Origin: Lentzea terrae
GTDB lineage: Bacteria; Actinomycetota; Actinomycetes; Mycobacteriales; Pseudonocardiaceae
Length of the DNA stretch: 64,000 nt
Assembly (NCBI RefSeq): GCF_003265345.1
Contig: NZ_QFWW01000013.1
Coordinates: 249,321-313,320, forward strand
Direction: 5' to 3'
The notes beneath the pieces are model-generated. The model saw only the letters and a program-made list of their open reading frames with translations, had not been told where the DNA came from and did no database searches. Below are positions 54,356 to 64,000 of this stretch, one piece after another. Every line of letters starts with the position of its first letter. Within the stretch, counting starts at the first letter, position 1. Position numbers and translations under genes: made by a program.

Positions 54356-55618
54356 GTGCGCCTCGGTGAACTCGTCGTCGACGTCACACCACTGCGCGAG
54401 GATCCGGCATACCGCCTGGTGTTCGCCGCGCAGACGGTGACCGTGCTGACCACAGCGCTCACGAACGTCGCGATCAACGTGCACGTCTACCAGATCACCG
54501 GCTCGTCCGTACAGGTCGGTCTAGTGGGTCTGGTGTTCGGCGCCGCACTGCTGGTCGGCCTGCTGACCGGTGGCGTGCTCGCCGACCGGGGCGAACGGCG
54601 CAGGCTCATCATCGGGTCGCGCGTGATCGTCGGGATCTCGCTCTTCGCGCTCGCGGTCAACGCGTCCATCCCGTCGCCGATGCTCTGGTTCGTCTACCTC
54701 GCCGCGGTGGTCATCGGCCTGGTCGCCGGTGTCGGCGGATCGGCGTTGATGGCCGCCATCCCCGCCACGGTCAAACCCCAGCACCTCGCGGCCGCAGGCG
54801 CCCTGCTCACGCTGGCGAGCCAGTTCGGCGCGATGCTCGGGCCGTCGGTCGCGGGCCTGATCGCCTCCGGGCCCGGTGTGGCGGTGTGCTTCGCGATCGA
54901 CGCCGTCGGCTACTTCATCGGCATCGCACTGTTCTGGAAACTGCCCGATCTGCGGCCGGAAGGCGTTGACGAGGAGAAGGAACACCCGCTGCGGTCCATC
55001 GCCGAGGGCTGGAAGTTCGTGCGCAGCAACGAGATCGTGCGCGGACTGCTGATCATCGACCTGTGGGCGATGGTGTTCGCGATGCCGTACGCGCTGTTCC
55101 CGCAGATGGCGGCCGAGGTGTTCGGCGGCGGCCCGGAGGCAGTGGGTCTGCTGCACACGGCGCCCGCAGTGGGTGCGTTCATCGGCGGTCTGTTCAGCGG
55201 CTGGGTGAACACGTTCCGGCACAGCGGCCGCGCGCTGATCGTCGCCGTGTTGCTGTGGGGCCTCGCGATCACCTCGTTCGGCCTGTCCGGGCACCTGTGG
55301 CTGGGCCTCGCGTTCCTGGTGGTCGCGGGTGCGGCCGACACGACGTCGGAGATCCTGCGCCGCGCGCTGTTGCAGCACCACACGCCAGACCGCCTGCAGG
55401 GCAGGGTGAGCAGCCTGTGGCTCGCGCAGGCGACCAGCGGCCCCGCGGTCGGTGGCACCGCGGCCGGCCTGGGCGCGCGCATGCTCGGCCCGGCCATGGG
55501 CATCGTGGCGGGCGGTGTCATCTGCGTCGCGGGTGTCGTCCTGACCGCGCTGACCATGCCCGGTCTGCGCCGCGCGAACCTGCGAGGTGAGTCGTGTTCG
55601 CAGACCTCCCCGGCGTGA
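54356..55618 (+). CDS. MFS siderophore exporter (EntS-like)
   Basis: A 420-aa major facilitator with twelve predicted helices. 'YRLVFAAQTVTVLTTALTNVAINVHVYQITGSSVQVGLVGLV' (two parts), 'GGVLADRGERRRLI', 'LEAAGALLTLASQFGAMLGP'-type helix 5 and 'LLQHHTPDRLQGRVSSLW' match the enterobactin exporter EntS family. It would export the finished siderophore. GTG 54356 is just downstream of the iron box. It overlaps the hydrolase gene by 25 nt. Confidence 0.92.
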   Translation: MRLGELVVDVTPLREDPAYRLVFAAQTVTVLTTALTNVAINVHVYQITGSSVQVGLVGLVFGAALLVGLLTGGVLADRGERRRLIIGSRVIVGISLFALAVNASIPSPMLWFVYLAAVVIGLVAGVGGSALMAAIPATVKPQHLAAAGALLTLASQFGAMLGPSVAGLIASGPGVAVCFAIDAVGYFIGIALFWKLPDLRPEGVDEEKEHPLRSIAEGWKFVRSNEIVRGLLIIDLWAMVFAMPYALFPQMAAEVFGGGPEAVGLLHTAPAVGAFIGGLFSGWVNTFRHSGRALIVAVLLWGLAITSFGLSGHLWLGLAFLVVAGAADTTSEILRRALLQHHTPDRLQGRVSSLWLAQATSGPAVGGTAAGLGARMLGPAMGIVAGGVICVAGVVLTALTMPGLRRANLRGESCSQTSPA

Positions 55619-56400
55619 AGCTCTCCTACGAGGACACGGGTTCCGGCGAACCCGTCGTGCTCGTCATGGGCGCGGGCGCGACCGGCAGGGTGTGGCACCT
55701 GCACCAGGTGCCCGCGTTCGTCGAAGCCGGCTACCGCGTGATCACGTTCGACAACCGCGGAATTTCTCCCGCAGAACCCGGATTCACCGTCGACGACCTC
55801 GTTGCCGACACGGCAGGTCTCATCGAGCACCTCGGGCTCGGTCCGTGCCGGCTCGTGGGCACCTCGATGGGCGCTCAAGTCGTGACGGAACTGGCGTTGG
55901 CCCGTCCCGAGCTGGTTTCGCAGGCCGTGCTGATGGCCACGCGCGGGCGGCCGGACGTCATGCGCGCGGCAATGGGCTTGGCGGAGAAGGAGATGCTCGA
56001 CTCGGGCGTCGTGCTGCCGCCCCGCCAAGAGGCAGTCGACCGCGCGTTGCGCAACCTCTCCACGCACACGTTGAACGACGACGCCGCGATCTCCGACTGG
56101 CTCGACATCTTCGAGATGTCACCGGTCCTGTGGACGCCGGGGTTGCGGGCGCAGCTCGACCTGGACATCCCGCTGGAATCGAGCCGGCTGGCCGCCTACG
56201 CCGACATCGACGTGCCGTGCCTCGTCATCGGTTTCGCCGACGATCTCCGCCTGCCGCCGCACCTGTCCCGCGAGGTCGCGGACGTGATTCCCGGTGCCCG
56301 GTACGTGGAGTTGGAGCGCTGCGGCCACTACGGCTATCTCGAGCGTCCGGACGTGGTCAACGCCGCAGTTCTGGGCTTCTTCGCCGCTGGACACCGTTAG
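55594..56400 (+). CDS. Alpha/beta hydrolase
   Basis: A 268-aa alpha/beta-hydrolase: oxyanion region 'LVMGAGATGRVWH', nucleophile Ser91 in 'VGTSMGAQV', an Asp candidate in 'VIGFADDLRLPP' and catalytic His245 in 'RCGHYGYLERP'. In the siderophore cluster it may hydrolyse the ferric siderophore to release iron, edit mis-loaded carriers or act as a stand-alone thioesterase; the sequence does not decide. It overlaps the exporter gene, so it is co-expressed under iron control. Confidence 0.88.
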   Translation: MFADLPGVKLSYEDTGSGEPVVLVMGAGATGRVWHLHQVPAFVEAGYRVITFDNRGISPAEPGFTVDDLVADTAGLIEHLGLGPCRLVGTSMGAQVVTELALARPELVSQAVLMATRGRPDVMRAAMGLAEKEMLDSGVVLPPRQEAVDRALRNLSTHTLNDDAAISDWLDIFEMSPVLWTPGLRAQLDLDIPLESSRLAAYADIDVPCLVIGFADDLRLPPHLSREVADVIPGARYVELERCGHYGYLERPDVVNAAVLGFFAAGHR

Positions 56401-56411
56401 CTGCACCTAAC

Positions 56412-56430
56412 TAAGGTAAGCCTCAGTTAA
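56412..56430 (+). promoter_or_regulatory. Weaker iron box upstream of mbtH-NRPS
   Basis: TAAGGTAAGCCTCAGTTAA matches the iron-box consensus at 14 of 19 positions and lies 22 nt before the MbtH start. The palindrome is imperfect but the position fits. Confidence 0.65.
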
Positions 56431-56451
56431 CCACTACGCTGGAGGCTTGCC

Positions 56452-56658
56452 GTGACGAACCCCTTCGACGACGACAACGGGCGTTTCCACGCGCTGGTCA
56501 ACGACGAGGGTCAGTACTCGCTCTGGCCGACGTTCGCGGAGGTCCCGCAGGGCTGGCGAGTCGTGTTCGGCGAGGACACGCGCGAAGCCTGCCTCGCGCA
56601 CATCGAGGCGAACTGGACCGACATGCGTCCGCTGAGCCTCGTCCGCGGCGAGCGCTGA
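56452..56658 (+). CDS. MbtH-like protein
   Basis: A 68-aa NRPS chaperone: '[20 protein letters not shown]', '[20 protein letters not shown]' and '[17 protein letters not shown]' contain the invariant family residues, including the three Trp. It binds adenylation domains and is needed for their folding or activity. GTG 56452 follows GGAGG; the NRPS begins 3 nt after its stop codon. Confidence 0.97.
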   Translation: MTNPFDDDNGRFHALVNDEGQYSLWPTFAEVPQGWRVVFGEDTREACLAHIEANWTDMRPLSLVRGER

Positions 56659-56661
56659 GGC

Positions 56662-59600
56662 GTGTCGTCGAACGTCGAGGACGTCCTTCCGCTGACGCCC
56701 CTCCAGCAGGGCATGGTGTTCCACGCCCTGCTCGGCGAGGGCGTCGACGTCTACACCGTGCAAACCGTGCTCCACCTGTCCGCCGACGTGGACGCCGTCC
56801 GGCTGCGCGACGCCGCCGAACAGCTGATGCGGCGGCACACGACGCTGCGCGCGTCGTTCCGCACGCAGTCCTCCGGCCAGTTCGTGCAGGTCGTCTTCCG
56901 CTCGGTGGACCTGCCGTGGCGCGAGGTCGACTGCGCGGACGCCGAAGCGTTGCGCCGCTTGGTGGAATCGGACCGCACGGCGCCGTTCGACCTCGGCCGG
57001 CCACCGCTGGTCCGCTTCACCCTGGCACGCACCGGAAACGGCCCCGTGCTGATCATCTCGGCGCACCACCTGCTGTGGGACGGCTGGTCCGCCCCTGTGC
57101 TCGTGCGCGAGTTGCTGACGCTGCACTCCGGCGACGCGTTGCCGCCCGTGCGGCCGTTCCGCGACTACCTGAGCTGGCTGTCCAAACAGGACACTCAAGC
57201 CGCCGCACGCGCCTGGGCCGACGCCCTCGCCGGACTGGACGGCCCCACGCTCGTCGCCTCCGACGCGGCACCCTCCGGCTTACCTTCCGTCGCCGACGCC
57301 GTTCTGCCCGCTTCGACGACGGCCGCGCTCACCCGCACCGCCCGTGAGCGCGGCCTCACCGTGAACTCCGTCGTGCAGGCCGCCTGGGCGCTCGTGCTCG
57401 GCGAGCAGACCGGCCGCGAAGACGTCGTCTTCGGTGCCACCGTCTCCGGCCGCCACCCCGACGTGGCGGGCGTCGAGTCGATCGTCGGCATGCTGATCAA
57501 CACCGTGCCGGCCCGCATCCGGCTTTCCGGTGGCGAAACGCTTGCCCAGCTGGCTGAGCGCGTGCAGACCGAACAGACGGCATTGCTCGACCACCAGCAC
57601 CTCGGCCTCGCCGACATCCAGCAGGCTGCCGGCCAGTCGACGCTGTTCGACACGCTCGTCGTCTTCGAGAGCTACCCCGGCACCGACTTCGAGGACTCGC
57701 TGGTCACCGCGATCGAGTCGCGGGACGCCGCCCACTACCCGCTGGCCCTGCTGGTCGTTCCCGGCGAGTCGCTGTCGTTGCGCCTCGCTCACGACCCGGT
57801 CCGCTTCACCGCCGTCGACCGCGTCGCCGCGCGACTGGTCGACGTGCTGGAACGGTTCGCCGCCACGCCGGACCTGCTCGTCGCGCGCCTGGAACCGCTC
57901 TCCCCCACCGAGTTCGACGCCACGATCACGGTCCCGAACTCGACCGCGCACCCCGTGCCGGACACGACGCTGGTGGAGTTGTTCGCGCAGCAGGTCTCCC
58001 GCACCCCGGATGCCACTGCCGTCGTCTTCGAGGGCTCCTCGCTGACCTACGCCGAACTGGACGCCGAGGTCTCCGCACTGGCCGGACGCCTTGCCGCACA
58101 AGGGATTCGTCCCGGTTCGATCGTCGGTGTGCGGCTGGACCGCTCGCTGGACCTGATCGTCGCGCTGCTGGGCGTGCAGCGGGCGGGTGCGGCGTACCTG
58201 CCGCTCGACCCGTCCTACCCGGCCGACCGCCTCACGATGATGATCGAGGACGCCCGGCCCGCCGTGGTGCTCGAACCCGGCCTGCTCGACGGCCCGGCCG
58301 CCGACGTCGTGGCACCTGCGCCGGGTGACGCGGCATACGTGATCTACACGTCCGGCTCCACCGGCCGTCCCAAGGGTGCGGTGGTGTCGCACCGGGCGAT
58401 CGTGAACCAGCTGCTGTGGATGCGCGACGAGTACGGGATCACCGCCGACGACCGGGTGCTGCAGAAGACCCCGTCGAGCTTCGACGCGTCGGTGTGGGAG
58501 CTGTTCCTGCCACTCGTCAGCGGCGCCACGCTCGTCGTCGCGAAACCGCAGGGGCACAAGGATCCCTCTTACCTCGCGGAAATGATCGAGCGGGAACAGG
58601 TCACGACGGCGCAGTTCGTGCCCTCCGCGTTGCGGGCCTTCCTGGATTCCACAGCACCGCCGGCATCTTTGCGCCGGATCATCTGCGGCGGTGAAGCGCT
58701 GCCGTCCGACCTGGCCCGCGCCGTGCCGCACGTGCACAACGTGTACGGCCCCACCGAGACCACCGTGCAGGTGACTCGCTGGGACGCGAGCGAAGGCACC
58801 GGGACGGCCGCGGCGCCGATCGGCCGGCCGGTCTGGAACACCCGGGTCTACGTGCTCGACCAGCAGCTGCGGCCGGTGCCGCCCGGTGTGCCGGGCGAGC
58901 TGTACGTCGGCGGCGTCCAGCTGGCCGACGGCTACCTCCACCGGCCCGGCCTCACCGCGTCTCGGTTCGTCGCCAGTCCGTTCGGTGCGGGACAACGGCT
59001 TTACCGCACCGGTGACGTCGTGCGCTGGAACGGCACGGCCCTGGAGTACCTCGGGCGCTCGGACGACCAGGTGAAGGTCCGCGGCTTCCGCGTCGAGCTC
59101 GGTGAGGTCGAGGCCGCCCTGACGGCGTTGCCGGGAGTGCGGGCGGCGGCAGCTCGGGTGTTCACCGAACGCCAGCAGCTCGTCGGTTACCTGACCGGCG
59201 CCGGACTCGACCCGGCCGCAGCCCGGCGCGCGCTGCGGGAGCGGCTGCCGGAGCAGCTGGTTCCGTCGGCGATCGTCGTGCTGGATGAGCTGCCGACGAC
59301 TCCGAACGGCAAGCTGAACCGCGCGGCGCTGCCGGCGCCGGAGATCGCGGAGTCCGCCGGTGAGGTGGCCCGTGATCCGCGGGAACAGGTGCTGGCGGGG
59401 CTGTTCGCCGACGTGCTCGGCGTCGAGCGGGTCGGCCGCGACGACGACTTCTTCGCGTTGGGCGGGCATTCCCTGCTCGCCACCAGGCTGGTGAGCCGGA
59501 TCCGCCGCACGCTGAAGGCCGACCTGCGGATCCGCGCGGTGTTCGACGCACCGACCGTCGCACGGCTTTCGCAGCTGCTGGACGGCGGCACCAGCCGCCC

Positions 59601-62600
59601 GGAGCTGGTGGCGGCCGAACGGCCTCAGGTCGTGCCGATGTCCGCGGCGCAGCGGAGTCTGTGGTTCCTGCACCAGCTCGAGGGGCCGGATGCCACGTAC
59701 AACGTCGCGTTCGCGGCCCGGCTGACGGGACCGCTCGACGCCGACGCCCTCGACGCCGCGCTCACCGACGTGGTGGCCCGGCACGAGTCGCTGCGGACGC
59801 TGCTGTCCGACGAAGGCCAGCACGTGCAGAACGCGGCTGTCGTCCAGGCGGTTCGGCGCTCAGGAGACGAGGCGGAGTTCGTTGCCGCAGCGACGAACCG
59901 GCCGTTCCTGCTCGACGCCGAGATCCCGTTCCGCGCCGAACTCCTGACCGTCGGCCCGGAGGAACACGTCCTCGCCCTGGTCGTGCACCACTCCGCGGCC
60001 GACGAGTGGTCGGCCCGGCCGCTGTTCCGCGACCTCGCCACCGCCTACGCGGCTCGACGCACAGGCGAAGCCCCGCAGTGGGCGCCGCTCCCGGTCCAGT
60101 ACGCGGACTTCGCGCTGTGGCAGCAAGATCTCGCCACCGGCGACGAGCGCGCGTACTGGACGAAGAAGCTGGAAGGCCTGCCCGAGGAGATCGCACTCCC
60201 GGCCGATCGCCCGCGCCCGCGCGAGGCGACGCGCAAGGCCGGCAGCGTCACCGTCGAGTTCCCCCGGGGCCTCGGTGACCGGATCCGCGCGCTGGGCCGC
60301 AAGCTCGGCGTCACCGAGTTGATGATCGGCCAGGCAGCCACCGCCGTCCTGCTGTCCGCACTGGGTGCGGGCGAGGACGTCCCGCTGGGCACGCCGGTCG
60401 CCGGCCGCACCGACGCCGCGCTGGACGACCTCGTCGGGTACTTCGTCAACACGCTCGTGCTGCGCACCGACGTGTCCGGCAACCCGGCGTTCCGCGACCT
60501 GCTGGCACGGGTGCGCGACGCCGACCTCGACGCGTTCTCACACCAGAACCTGCCGTTCGAGCAGGTCGTCGACGCGGTCAGCCCGCCGCGCTCGCCGGGC
60601 AGGCACCCGCTCTTCCAGGTCATGGTCTCGCGCCGGGACGACGGAGCGACCGACCTCGCGCTGGCCGGCCTCGCCGTCGCACCGATCGCCACCGAGGTCA
60701 CCGGCGCGAAGTTCGACCTCGCGTTCCACTTCGGCGACTACGACTGCCAGCTCACCTATTCGGCCGACCGGTTCGACGAGTCCACTGTGGACTTGCTGGC
60801 ACACCGGCTCCTCCGCGTGCTGACGACGCTGGTCACCAAGCCGGAGCAGCGGATCAGCACCGTCGACCTGCTCGACGACGCCGAACGCGCGATGCTCGAC
60901 AGGTTCAACGCCACCGCCGAGGAGCGCCGGGCGACCACCCTCACCGCACTGGTCGAGGAGCAGGTGGTCCGCACGCCGCAGGCCGTCGCGGTCGAGTTCC
61001 ACGAGCAGTCGCTGACCTACGCCGAGCTCAACGCCAGGGCCAACCACCTCGCCCGCCGGCTCCAGGAAGCGGGCGTCGGGCCGGAGCGCACGGTCGGCAT
61101 GCACTGGGAGCGCTCGCTGGAGCTCGTCGTCGGCCTGCTCGCCGTCGAGAAGGCCGGTGGCGCGTTCGTGCCGCTGGAGCCGTCGTGGCCGGCGCAGCGC
61201 ATCGCCGAGGTCGCGGCCAGCTCCCGGTTCACCGCGGTGCTGAGCGGTCCGTCGCACGACCAGCCGGTGCGCGAGCTGGACATACCGGTGCTGCACGTCG
61301 ATCTCGACGCTGCGGATCCGGTGAACCTCGACGTGCGGATCGAGCCGGAGAGCCTCGCGTACGTGATCTACACGTCGGGCTCGACCGGCACGCCCAAGGG
61401 CGCCATGATCAGGCACCGGGCCATCACGCACCGGCTGCTGTGGCAACGCGAACTGCTCGGCTTCGGCCCGGGCGACGGCGGGTTGTTCAAGGCACCGCTC
61501 GGGTTCGACATCTCGATCAACGAGGTTTTCCTGCCGCTCACCACCGGCGCCAAGCTCGTCATCGCCGAGCCCGGCGGCGAACGCGACATCGACTACATGC
61601 TCGGGATCATCGAGCGCCACCGCGTCACATACACCTACCTGCCGTCGTCGATCCTCGACCTGTTGGTGGGCCTGCCGGACTTCGCCCAGCGCGGCCGTTC
61701 GCTCAAGCACGTCTGGTGCGGCGGCGAGGTGCTCACGCCGGAGCTGTTCGCCCGGTTCCGCACGGTCAGCGACGCCGTGATGTACCACGGCTACGGCCCG
61801 GCCGAGGCGACGATCGGCGTCAGCCACGTCGTGTACCGCGAGCCGAGCGCCATGCGCGGTGCCGTCTCGATCGGCCGCCCGAACGGCAACACCCAGCTGC
61901 ACGTGCTCGATGCAAACCTGCGCCGCGTACCCGTCGGCGTGCCCGGCGAGCTGTACGCCGGTGGCGTCTACCTGGGCCGCGGCTACATCAACGACCCGCG
62001 CCGCACCGCCGCGGCGTTCGTCGCCGACCCGTTCGGACCGCCCGGATCGCGCCTGTACCGCACCGGTGACCTGGCGCGCTGGTGCCCGGACGGCACGCTG
62101 GAGTTCCTCGGCCGCGCGGACAACCAGATCAAGATCCGCGGCATGCGGGTCGAGCTGGAGGAGATCGAGGCCGTCCTCGAACAGCACTCCTCCGTCCGCC
62201 GTGCCGTGGTGCTGCTGCGCGACAAGCGACTCGTGGGCTACTACGTCGGCTCCGAAGTGGACGGTCTGGCCGACTGGCTGCGGACCCGCCTGCCGGACCA
62301 CATGGTGCCCGCGCGCTTCATGTTCCTCGACGAGTTCCCACTCATGCCGTCCGGCAAGGTGAACCGCAAGGCGCTGCCGGAACCTCCCGCCGAGCAGAGC
62401 ACCGGCCGGGACGCTTCGACTGCGGCGGAGAAGCTGCTGTGCGGGATCATGGCCGAGGTGCTGAAGGTCGAACGGGTCAGCCCGGACGACAACTTCTTCT
62501 CGCTCGGCGGCGACAGCATCCTGTCCATCCAGTTCGTGGGCAGGGCACGGGCGGCCGGCCTGCGGATCTCGCCGCGCCAGGTCTTCGAGTTCCAGAACGC

Positions 62601-63936
62601 CGCCGCGCTGGCCCGTGTGGTCGGCGAACCGCCTGCCCCGCAGGACGAGGAACGCGCGCGCGGTGTGGGTGAGGTGCCGCTGACGCCGATCATCCGGTGG
62701 TGGGCGGCGTCTGGCGACTCGACGATGGCTCAGTCCGCGCTGCTGCGGGTTCCTCCGGCCGACGGTCCGCATCCGTTCGCCGAGGCTGTGAGCGCGTTGT
62801 TGGAGCACCACGACATGCTGCGGGCGCGGTTCGCGGACGGGGTGCTCACGGTGCCGGCGAACGTGCCGGACGGCGTGTTCACGCACATCCGCGTAGAGGG
62901 CGCCCTAGAACCGTTGGTCCACCGCGAGTTCGACCGCGTCTCGGCCGAGCTCGACCCGGCGACCGGCGCCCTCGTCCGCGCAGTGTGGTTCGACCTCGGG
63001 CCGTCGACCCCGGGCCGGCTGCTGCTCGTCATCCACCACCTGGCCGTGGACAGCGTGTCGTGGCGAGTCCTGGCAGGCGACCTGGAACAGGCCTTCACCG
63101 CCAGGATCGAGAACAACCCGGTCAAGCTCGACCCGGTGCCGACGTCGTTCCGCTGGTGGGCCAAGAACCTGCCCACTCCCCCGGCCACCGAGGCGCAGTG
63201 GTGGCAAAGCCAGGCCTTCCCCACCACCGAACCCGTGCGTCCTGCCCAGATCGCAGGCTCGCGCACCGACGAGATCAACGGCGACCTGGCGAGCGCACTG
63301 CTCCGCGAGGTGCCGGGTGCGTTCCGCGCAGGTCTGCAGGACGTCCTGCTGGCCGCACTCGCGACCGCGCTGGGCAAGCCCGAACCCGTCGCGCTGGAAG
63401 GCCACGGCCGCGAGGAACACCTCGTGCCCGGCGCCGACCTCTCCCGCACGGTCGGCTGGTTCACCACGGTCTACCCGGTCGCGCTGGCACCGGCGGCCAC
63501 CCCCGGCGACACCCTCAAGCAGGTCAAGGAAAAGCTGCGCGCGGTGCCGAACAACGGCATCGGGTACGGGCTCCTGCACGGCGAAACCGACCCCGCGATC
63601 GGCTTCAACTACCTCGGCCGGTTCGACCTGGCTGAGGGCTTCTGGGTGCCGGCAGAAGAACAGTTGCCGAAGCCCGGCACCCAACACCGGCCGCTCGAAA
63701 TCACCATCGTCACCGAGGACCGGGCGGACGGTCCGGTCCTGAAGGCCACCTGGTCGTGGACCGCGGACAAGTCCGAAGTGGACGAGATCGCCCAGAAGTG
63801 GCGGACGGCGCTGGAGGCGCTCGTCGCGGAGGCGCGTGGGGGCCACGTGTCCGCACTGACGCCGTCGGACGTGCCGTTGGTGTCGTTGCAGCAGAAGCAG
63901 CTGGACAAGATCGCAGCGAAATGGCGGAAGAAGTGA
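56662..63936 (+). CDS. Siderophore NRPS, C-A-T-C-A-T-E
   Basis: A 2,424-aa two-module synthetase. C1 (~1-430) has '[16 protein letters not shown]' and active-site HHLLWDG (His135-His136). A1 (~435-915) gives the code DAWQIGVVQ plus Lys, not one I recognise. T1 carries Ser937 ('LGGHSLL'). C2 (~985-1400) has HHSAADE (His1109-His1110) with Glu for the usual Gly. A2 (~1415-1895) gives DINYWGGIG plus Lys, the N5-hydroxyornithine code. T2 carries Ser1952 ('LGGDSIL'). The final E domain (~1985-2424) has [10 protein letters not shown] (His2125), 'EGHGRE' and 'GFNYLGRF', so the second residue is probably D-configured. There is no aryl carrier or thioesterase here, so other NRPSs start and finish the chain. 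GTG start, 3 nt after mbtH. Confidence 0.95.
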   Translation: MSSNVEDVLPLTPLQQGMVFHALLGEGVDVYTVQTVLHLSADVDAVRLRDAAEQLMRRHTTLRASFRTQSSGQFVQVVFRSVDLPWREVDCADAEALRRLVESDRTAPFDLGRPPLVRFTLARTGNGPVLIISAHHLLWDGWSAPVLVRELLTLHSGDALPPVRPFRDYLSWLSKQDTQAAARAWADALAGLDGPTLVASDAAPSGLPSVADAVLPASTTAALTRTARERGLTVNSVVQAAWALVLGEQTGREDVVFGATVSGRHPDVAGVESIVGMLINTVPARIRLSGGETLAQLAERVQTEQTALLDHQHLGLADIQQAAGQSTLFDTLVVFESYPGTDFEDSLVTAIESRDAAHYPLALLVVPGESLSLRLAHDPVRFTAVDRVAARLVDVLERFAATPDLLVARLEPLSPTEFDATITVPNSTAHPVPDTTLVELFAQQVSRTPDATAVVFEGSSLTYAELDAEVSALAGRLAAQGIRPGSIVGVRLDRSLDLIVALLGVQRAGAAYLPLDPSYPADRLTMMIEDARPAVVLEPGLLDGPAADVVAPAPGDAAYVIYTSGSTGRPKGAVVSHRAIVNQLLWMRDEYGITADDRVLQKTPSSFDASVWELFLPLVSGATLVVAKPQGHKDPSYLAEMIEREQVTTAQFVPSALRAFLDSTAPPASLRRIICGGEALPSDLARAVPHVHNVYGPTETTVQVTRWDASEGTGTAAAPIGRPVWNTRVYVLDQQLRPVPPGVPGELYVGGVQLADGYLHRPGLTASRFVASPFGAGQRLYRTGDVVRWNGTALEYLGRSDDQVKVRGFRVELGEVEAALTALPGVRAAAARVFTERQQLVGYLTGAGLDPAAARRALRERLPEQLVPSAIVVLDELPTTPNGKLNRAALPAPEIAESAGEVARDPREQVLAGLFADVLGVERVGRDDDFFALGGHSLLATRLVSRIRRTLKADLRIRAVFDAPTVARLSQLLDGGTSRPELVAAERPQVVPMSAAQRSLWFLHQLEGPDATYNVAFAARLTGPLDADALDAALTDVVARHESLRTLLSDEGQHVQNAAVVQAVRRSGDEAEFVAAATNRPFLLDAEIPFRAELLTVGPEEHVLALVVHHSAADEWSARPLFRDLATAYAARRTGEAPQWAPLPVQYADFALWQQDLATGDERAYWTKKLEGLPEEIALPADRPRPREATRKAGSVTVEFPRGLGDRIRALGRKLGVTELMIGQAATAVLLSALGAGEDVPLGTPVAGRTDAALDDLVGYFVNTLVLRTDVSGNPAFRDLLARVRDADLDAFSHQNLPFEQVVDAVSPPRSPGRHPLFQVMVSRRDDGATDLALAGLAVAPIATEVTGAKFDLAFHFGDYDCQLTYSADRFDESTVDLLAHRLLRVLTTLVTKPEQRISTVDLLDDAERAMLDRFNATAEERRATTLTALVEEQVVRTPQAVAVEFHEQSLTYAELNARANHLARRLQEAGVGPERTVGMHWERSLELVVGLLAVEKAGGAFVPLEPSWPAQRIAEVAASSRFTAVLSGPSHDQPVRELDIPVLHVDLDAADPVNLDVRIEPESLAYVIYTSGSTGTPKGAMIRHRAITHRLLWQRELLGFGPGDGGLFKAPLGFDISINEVFLPLTTGAKLVIAEPGGERDIDYMLGIIERHRVTYTYLPSSILDLLVGLPDFAQRGRSLKHVWCGGEVLTPELFARFRTVSDAVMYHGYGPAEATIGVSHVVYREPSAMRGAVSIGRPNGNTQLHVLDANLRRVPVGVPGELYAGGVYLGRGYINDPRRTAAAFVADPFGPPGSRLYRTGDLARWCPDGTLEFLGRADNQIKIRGMRVELEEIEAVLEQHSSVRRAVVLLRDKRLVGYYVGSEVDGLADWLRTRLPDHMVPARFMFLDEFPLMPSGKVNRKALPEPPAEQSTGRDASTAAEKLLCGIMAEVLKVERVSPDDNFFSLGGDSILSIQFVGRARAAGLRISPRQVFEFQNAAALARVVGEPPAPQDEERARGVGEVPLTPIIRWWAASGDSTMAQSALLRVPPADGPHPFAEAVSALLEHHDMLRARFADGVLTVPANVPDGVFTHIRVEGALEPLVHREFDRVSAELDPATGALVRAVWFDLGPSTPGRLLLVIHHLAVDSVSWRVLAGDLEQAFTARIENNPVKLDPVPTSFRWWAKNLPTPPATEAQWWQSQAFPTTEPVRPAQIAGSRTDEINGDLASALLREVPGAFRAGLQDVLLAALATALGKPEPVALEGHGREEHLVPGADLSRTVGWFTTVYPVALAPAATPGDTLKQVKEKLRAVPNNGIGYGLLHGETDPAIGFNYLGRFDLAEGFWVPAEEQLPKPGTQHRPLEITIVTEDRADGPVLKATWSWTADKSEVDEIAQKWRTALEALVAEARGGHVSALTPSDVPLVSLQQKQLDKIAAKWRKK

Positions 63937-64000
63937 GCGACCCGATCGAGGACGTGCTGCCGCTGTCGCCGTTGCAGCAGGGCATGTTGTTCCACGCGCT
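63933..64000 (+). CDS. Next NRPS, 5' end only
   Basis: The frame opening '[20 protein letters not shown]' is the start of another condensation domain and runs off the window. GTG 63933 overlaps the preceding stop codon (GTGA); ATG 63921 is an in-frame alternative. Following an epimerisation domain, this first C domain should be of the D-C-L type. Confidence 0.85.
   Translation, partial: MSDPIEDVLPLSPLQQGMLFHA

Noticed and set aside
57280..59823. 847-aa minus-strand frame, and others like it, opposite the siderophore NRPS
   Set aside because: No domain or start signal; entirely explained by the opposite-strand NRPS.

Overview
The window is about 70% GC, densely coded, with many GTG/TTG starts, 4-nt ATGA/GTGA gene overlaps, a furA-katG pair, AfsR/SARP and large LuxR (LAL) regulators, mycobactin-type salicylate synthase and IdeR/DmdR1-type iron boxes. 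This points to a filamentous actinomycete, most likely of the order Pseudonocardiales (Lentzea/Saccharothrix/Actinosynnema/Amycolatopsis-like). The genus is inference. No rRNA, tRNA or CRISPR array was seen.

Layout. 1-7.8 kb: the 3' end of a PLP aminotransferase-like gene, the redox pair furA-katG closed by a strong terminator, a DedA membrane protein, a NarL-type two-component system preceded by three helically phased palindromes, and an orphan heme-binding lipoprotein. 7.9-16.4 kb: a secreted beta-propeller lipoprotein, a polytopic membrane protein, a flavin monooxygenase, a PNPOx-like protein, a SnoaL/NmrA pair facing a TetR gene across twin operators, and an Old Yellow Enzyme facing a MerR gene. 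16.37-17.93 kb: an intact 1,452-bp IS701-family element (17-bp terminal inverted repeats, CTAG target duplication) inserted against the end of a 97-bp MITE-like inverted repeat. 17.9-22.1 kb: zinc alcohol dehydrogenase, XRE regulator, SelT/W/H protein, small membrane protein, thioesterase, and a secreted HAF-repeat-like protein. 22.2-25.6 kb: a complete four-gene OpuC-type osmoprotectant ABC operon.

25.8-32.8 kb holds the first biosynthetic cluster. It contains an A-Ox-T-TE indigoidine-synthetase-type NRPS with a glutamine specificity code, then a pseudouridine-5'-phosphate glycosidase homologue, a HAD phosphatase, a uracil phosphoribosyltransferase and an EamA transporter, four of the five overlapping. 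This is the gene set described for the C-nucleoside antibiotic minimycin (oxazinomycin), with indigoidine as the alternative product. The phosphatase, UPRT and transporter would provide self-resistance.

32.8-49.2 kb is a mixed region: a DHFR-like reductase, a 907-aa LAL regulator, a 903-aa SARP/AfsR regulator, a degenerate gene, a ricin-type lectin, AlkD, a PucR regulator, a PL7-like lyase, an I36-inhibitor/peptidase fusion, a 929-aa PcfJ-like protein of unknown function and a nuclease-fold/excalibur lipoprotein.

49.2 kb to the end is an iron-regulated siderophore cluster. It encodes salicylate synthase, two FecCD permeases, an aryl-AMP ligase, an EntS-like exporter, an alpha/beta hydrolase, MbtH and a 2,424-aa NRPS (C-A-T-C-A-T-E) whose second adenylation domain carries the code DINYWGGIGK associated with N5-hydroxyornithine; the next NRPS runs off the window edge. 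Three iron-box-like sites precede the salicylate synthase, the ligase/exporter divergon and mbtH. Together these predict a mixed phenolate/hydroxamate peptide siderophore (amychelin/gobichelin-like).
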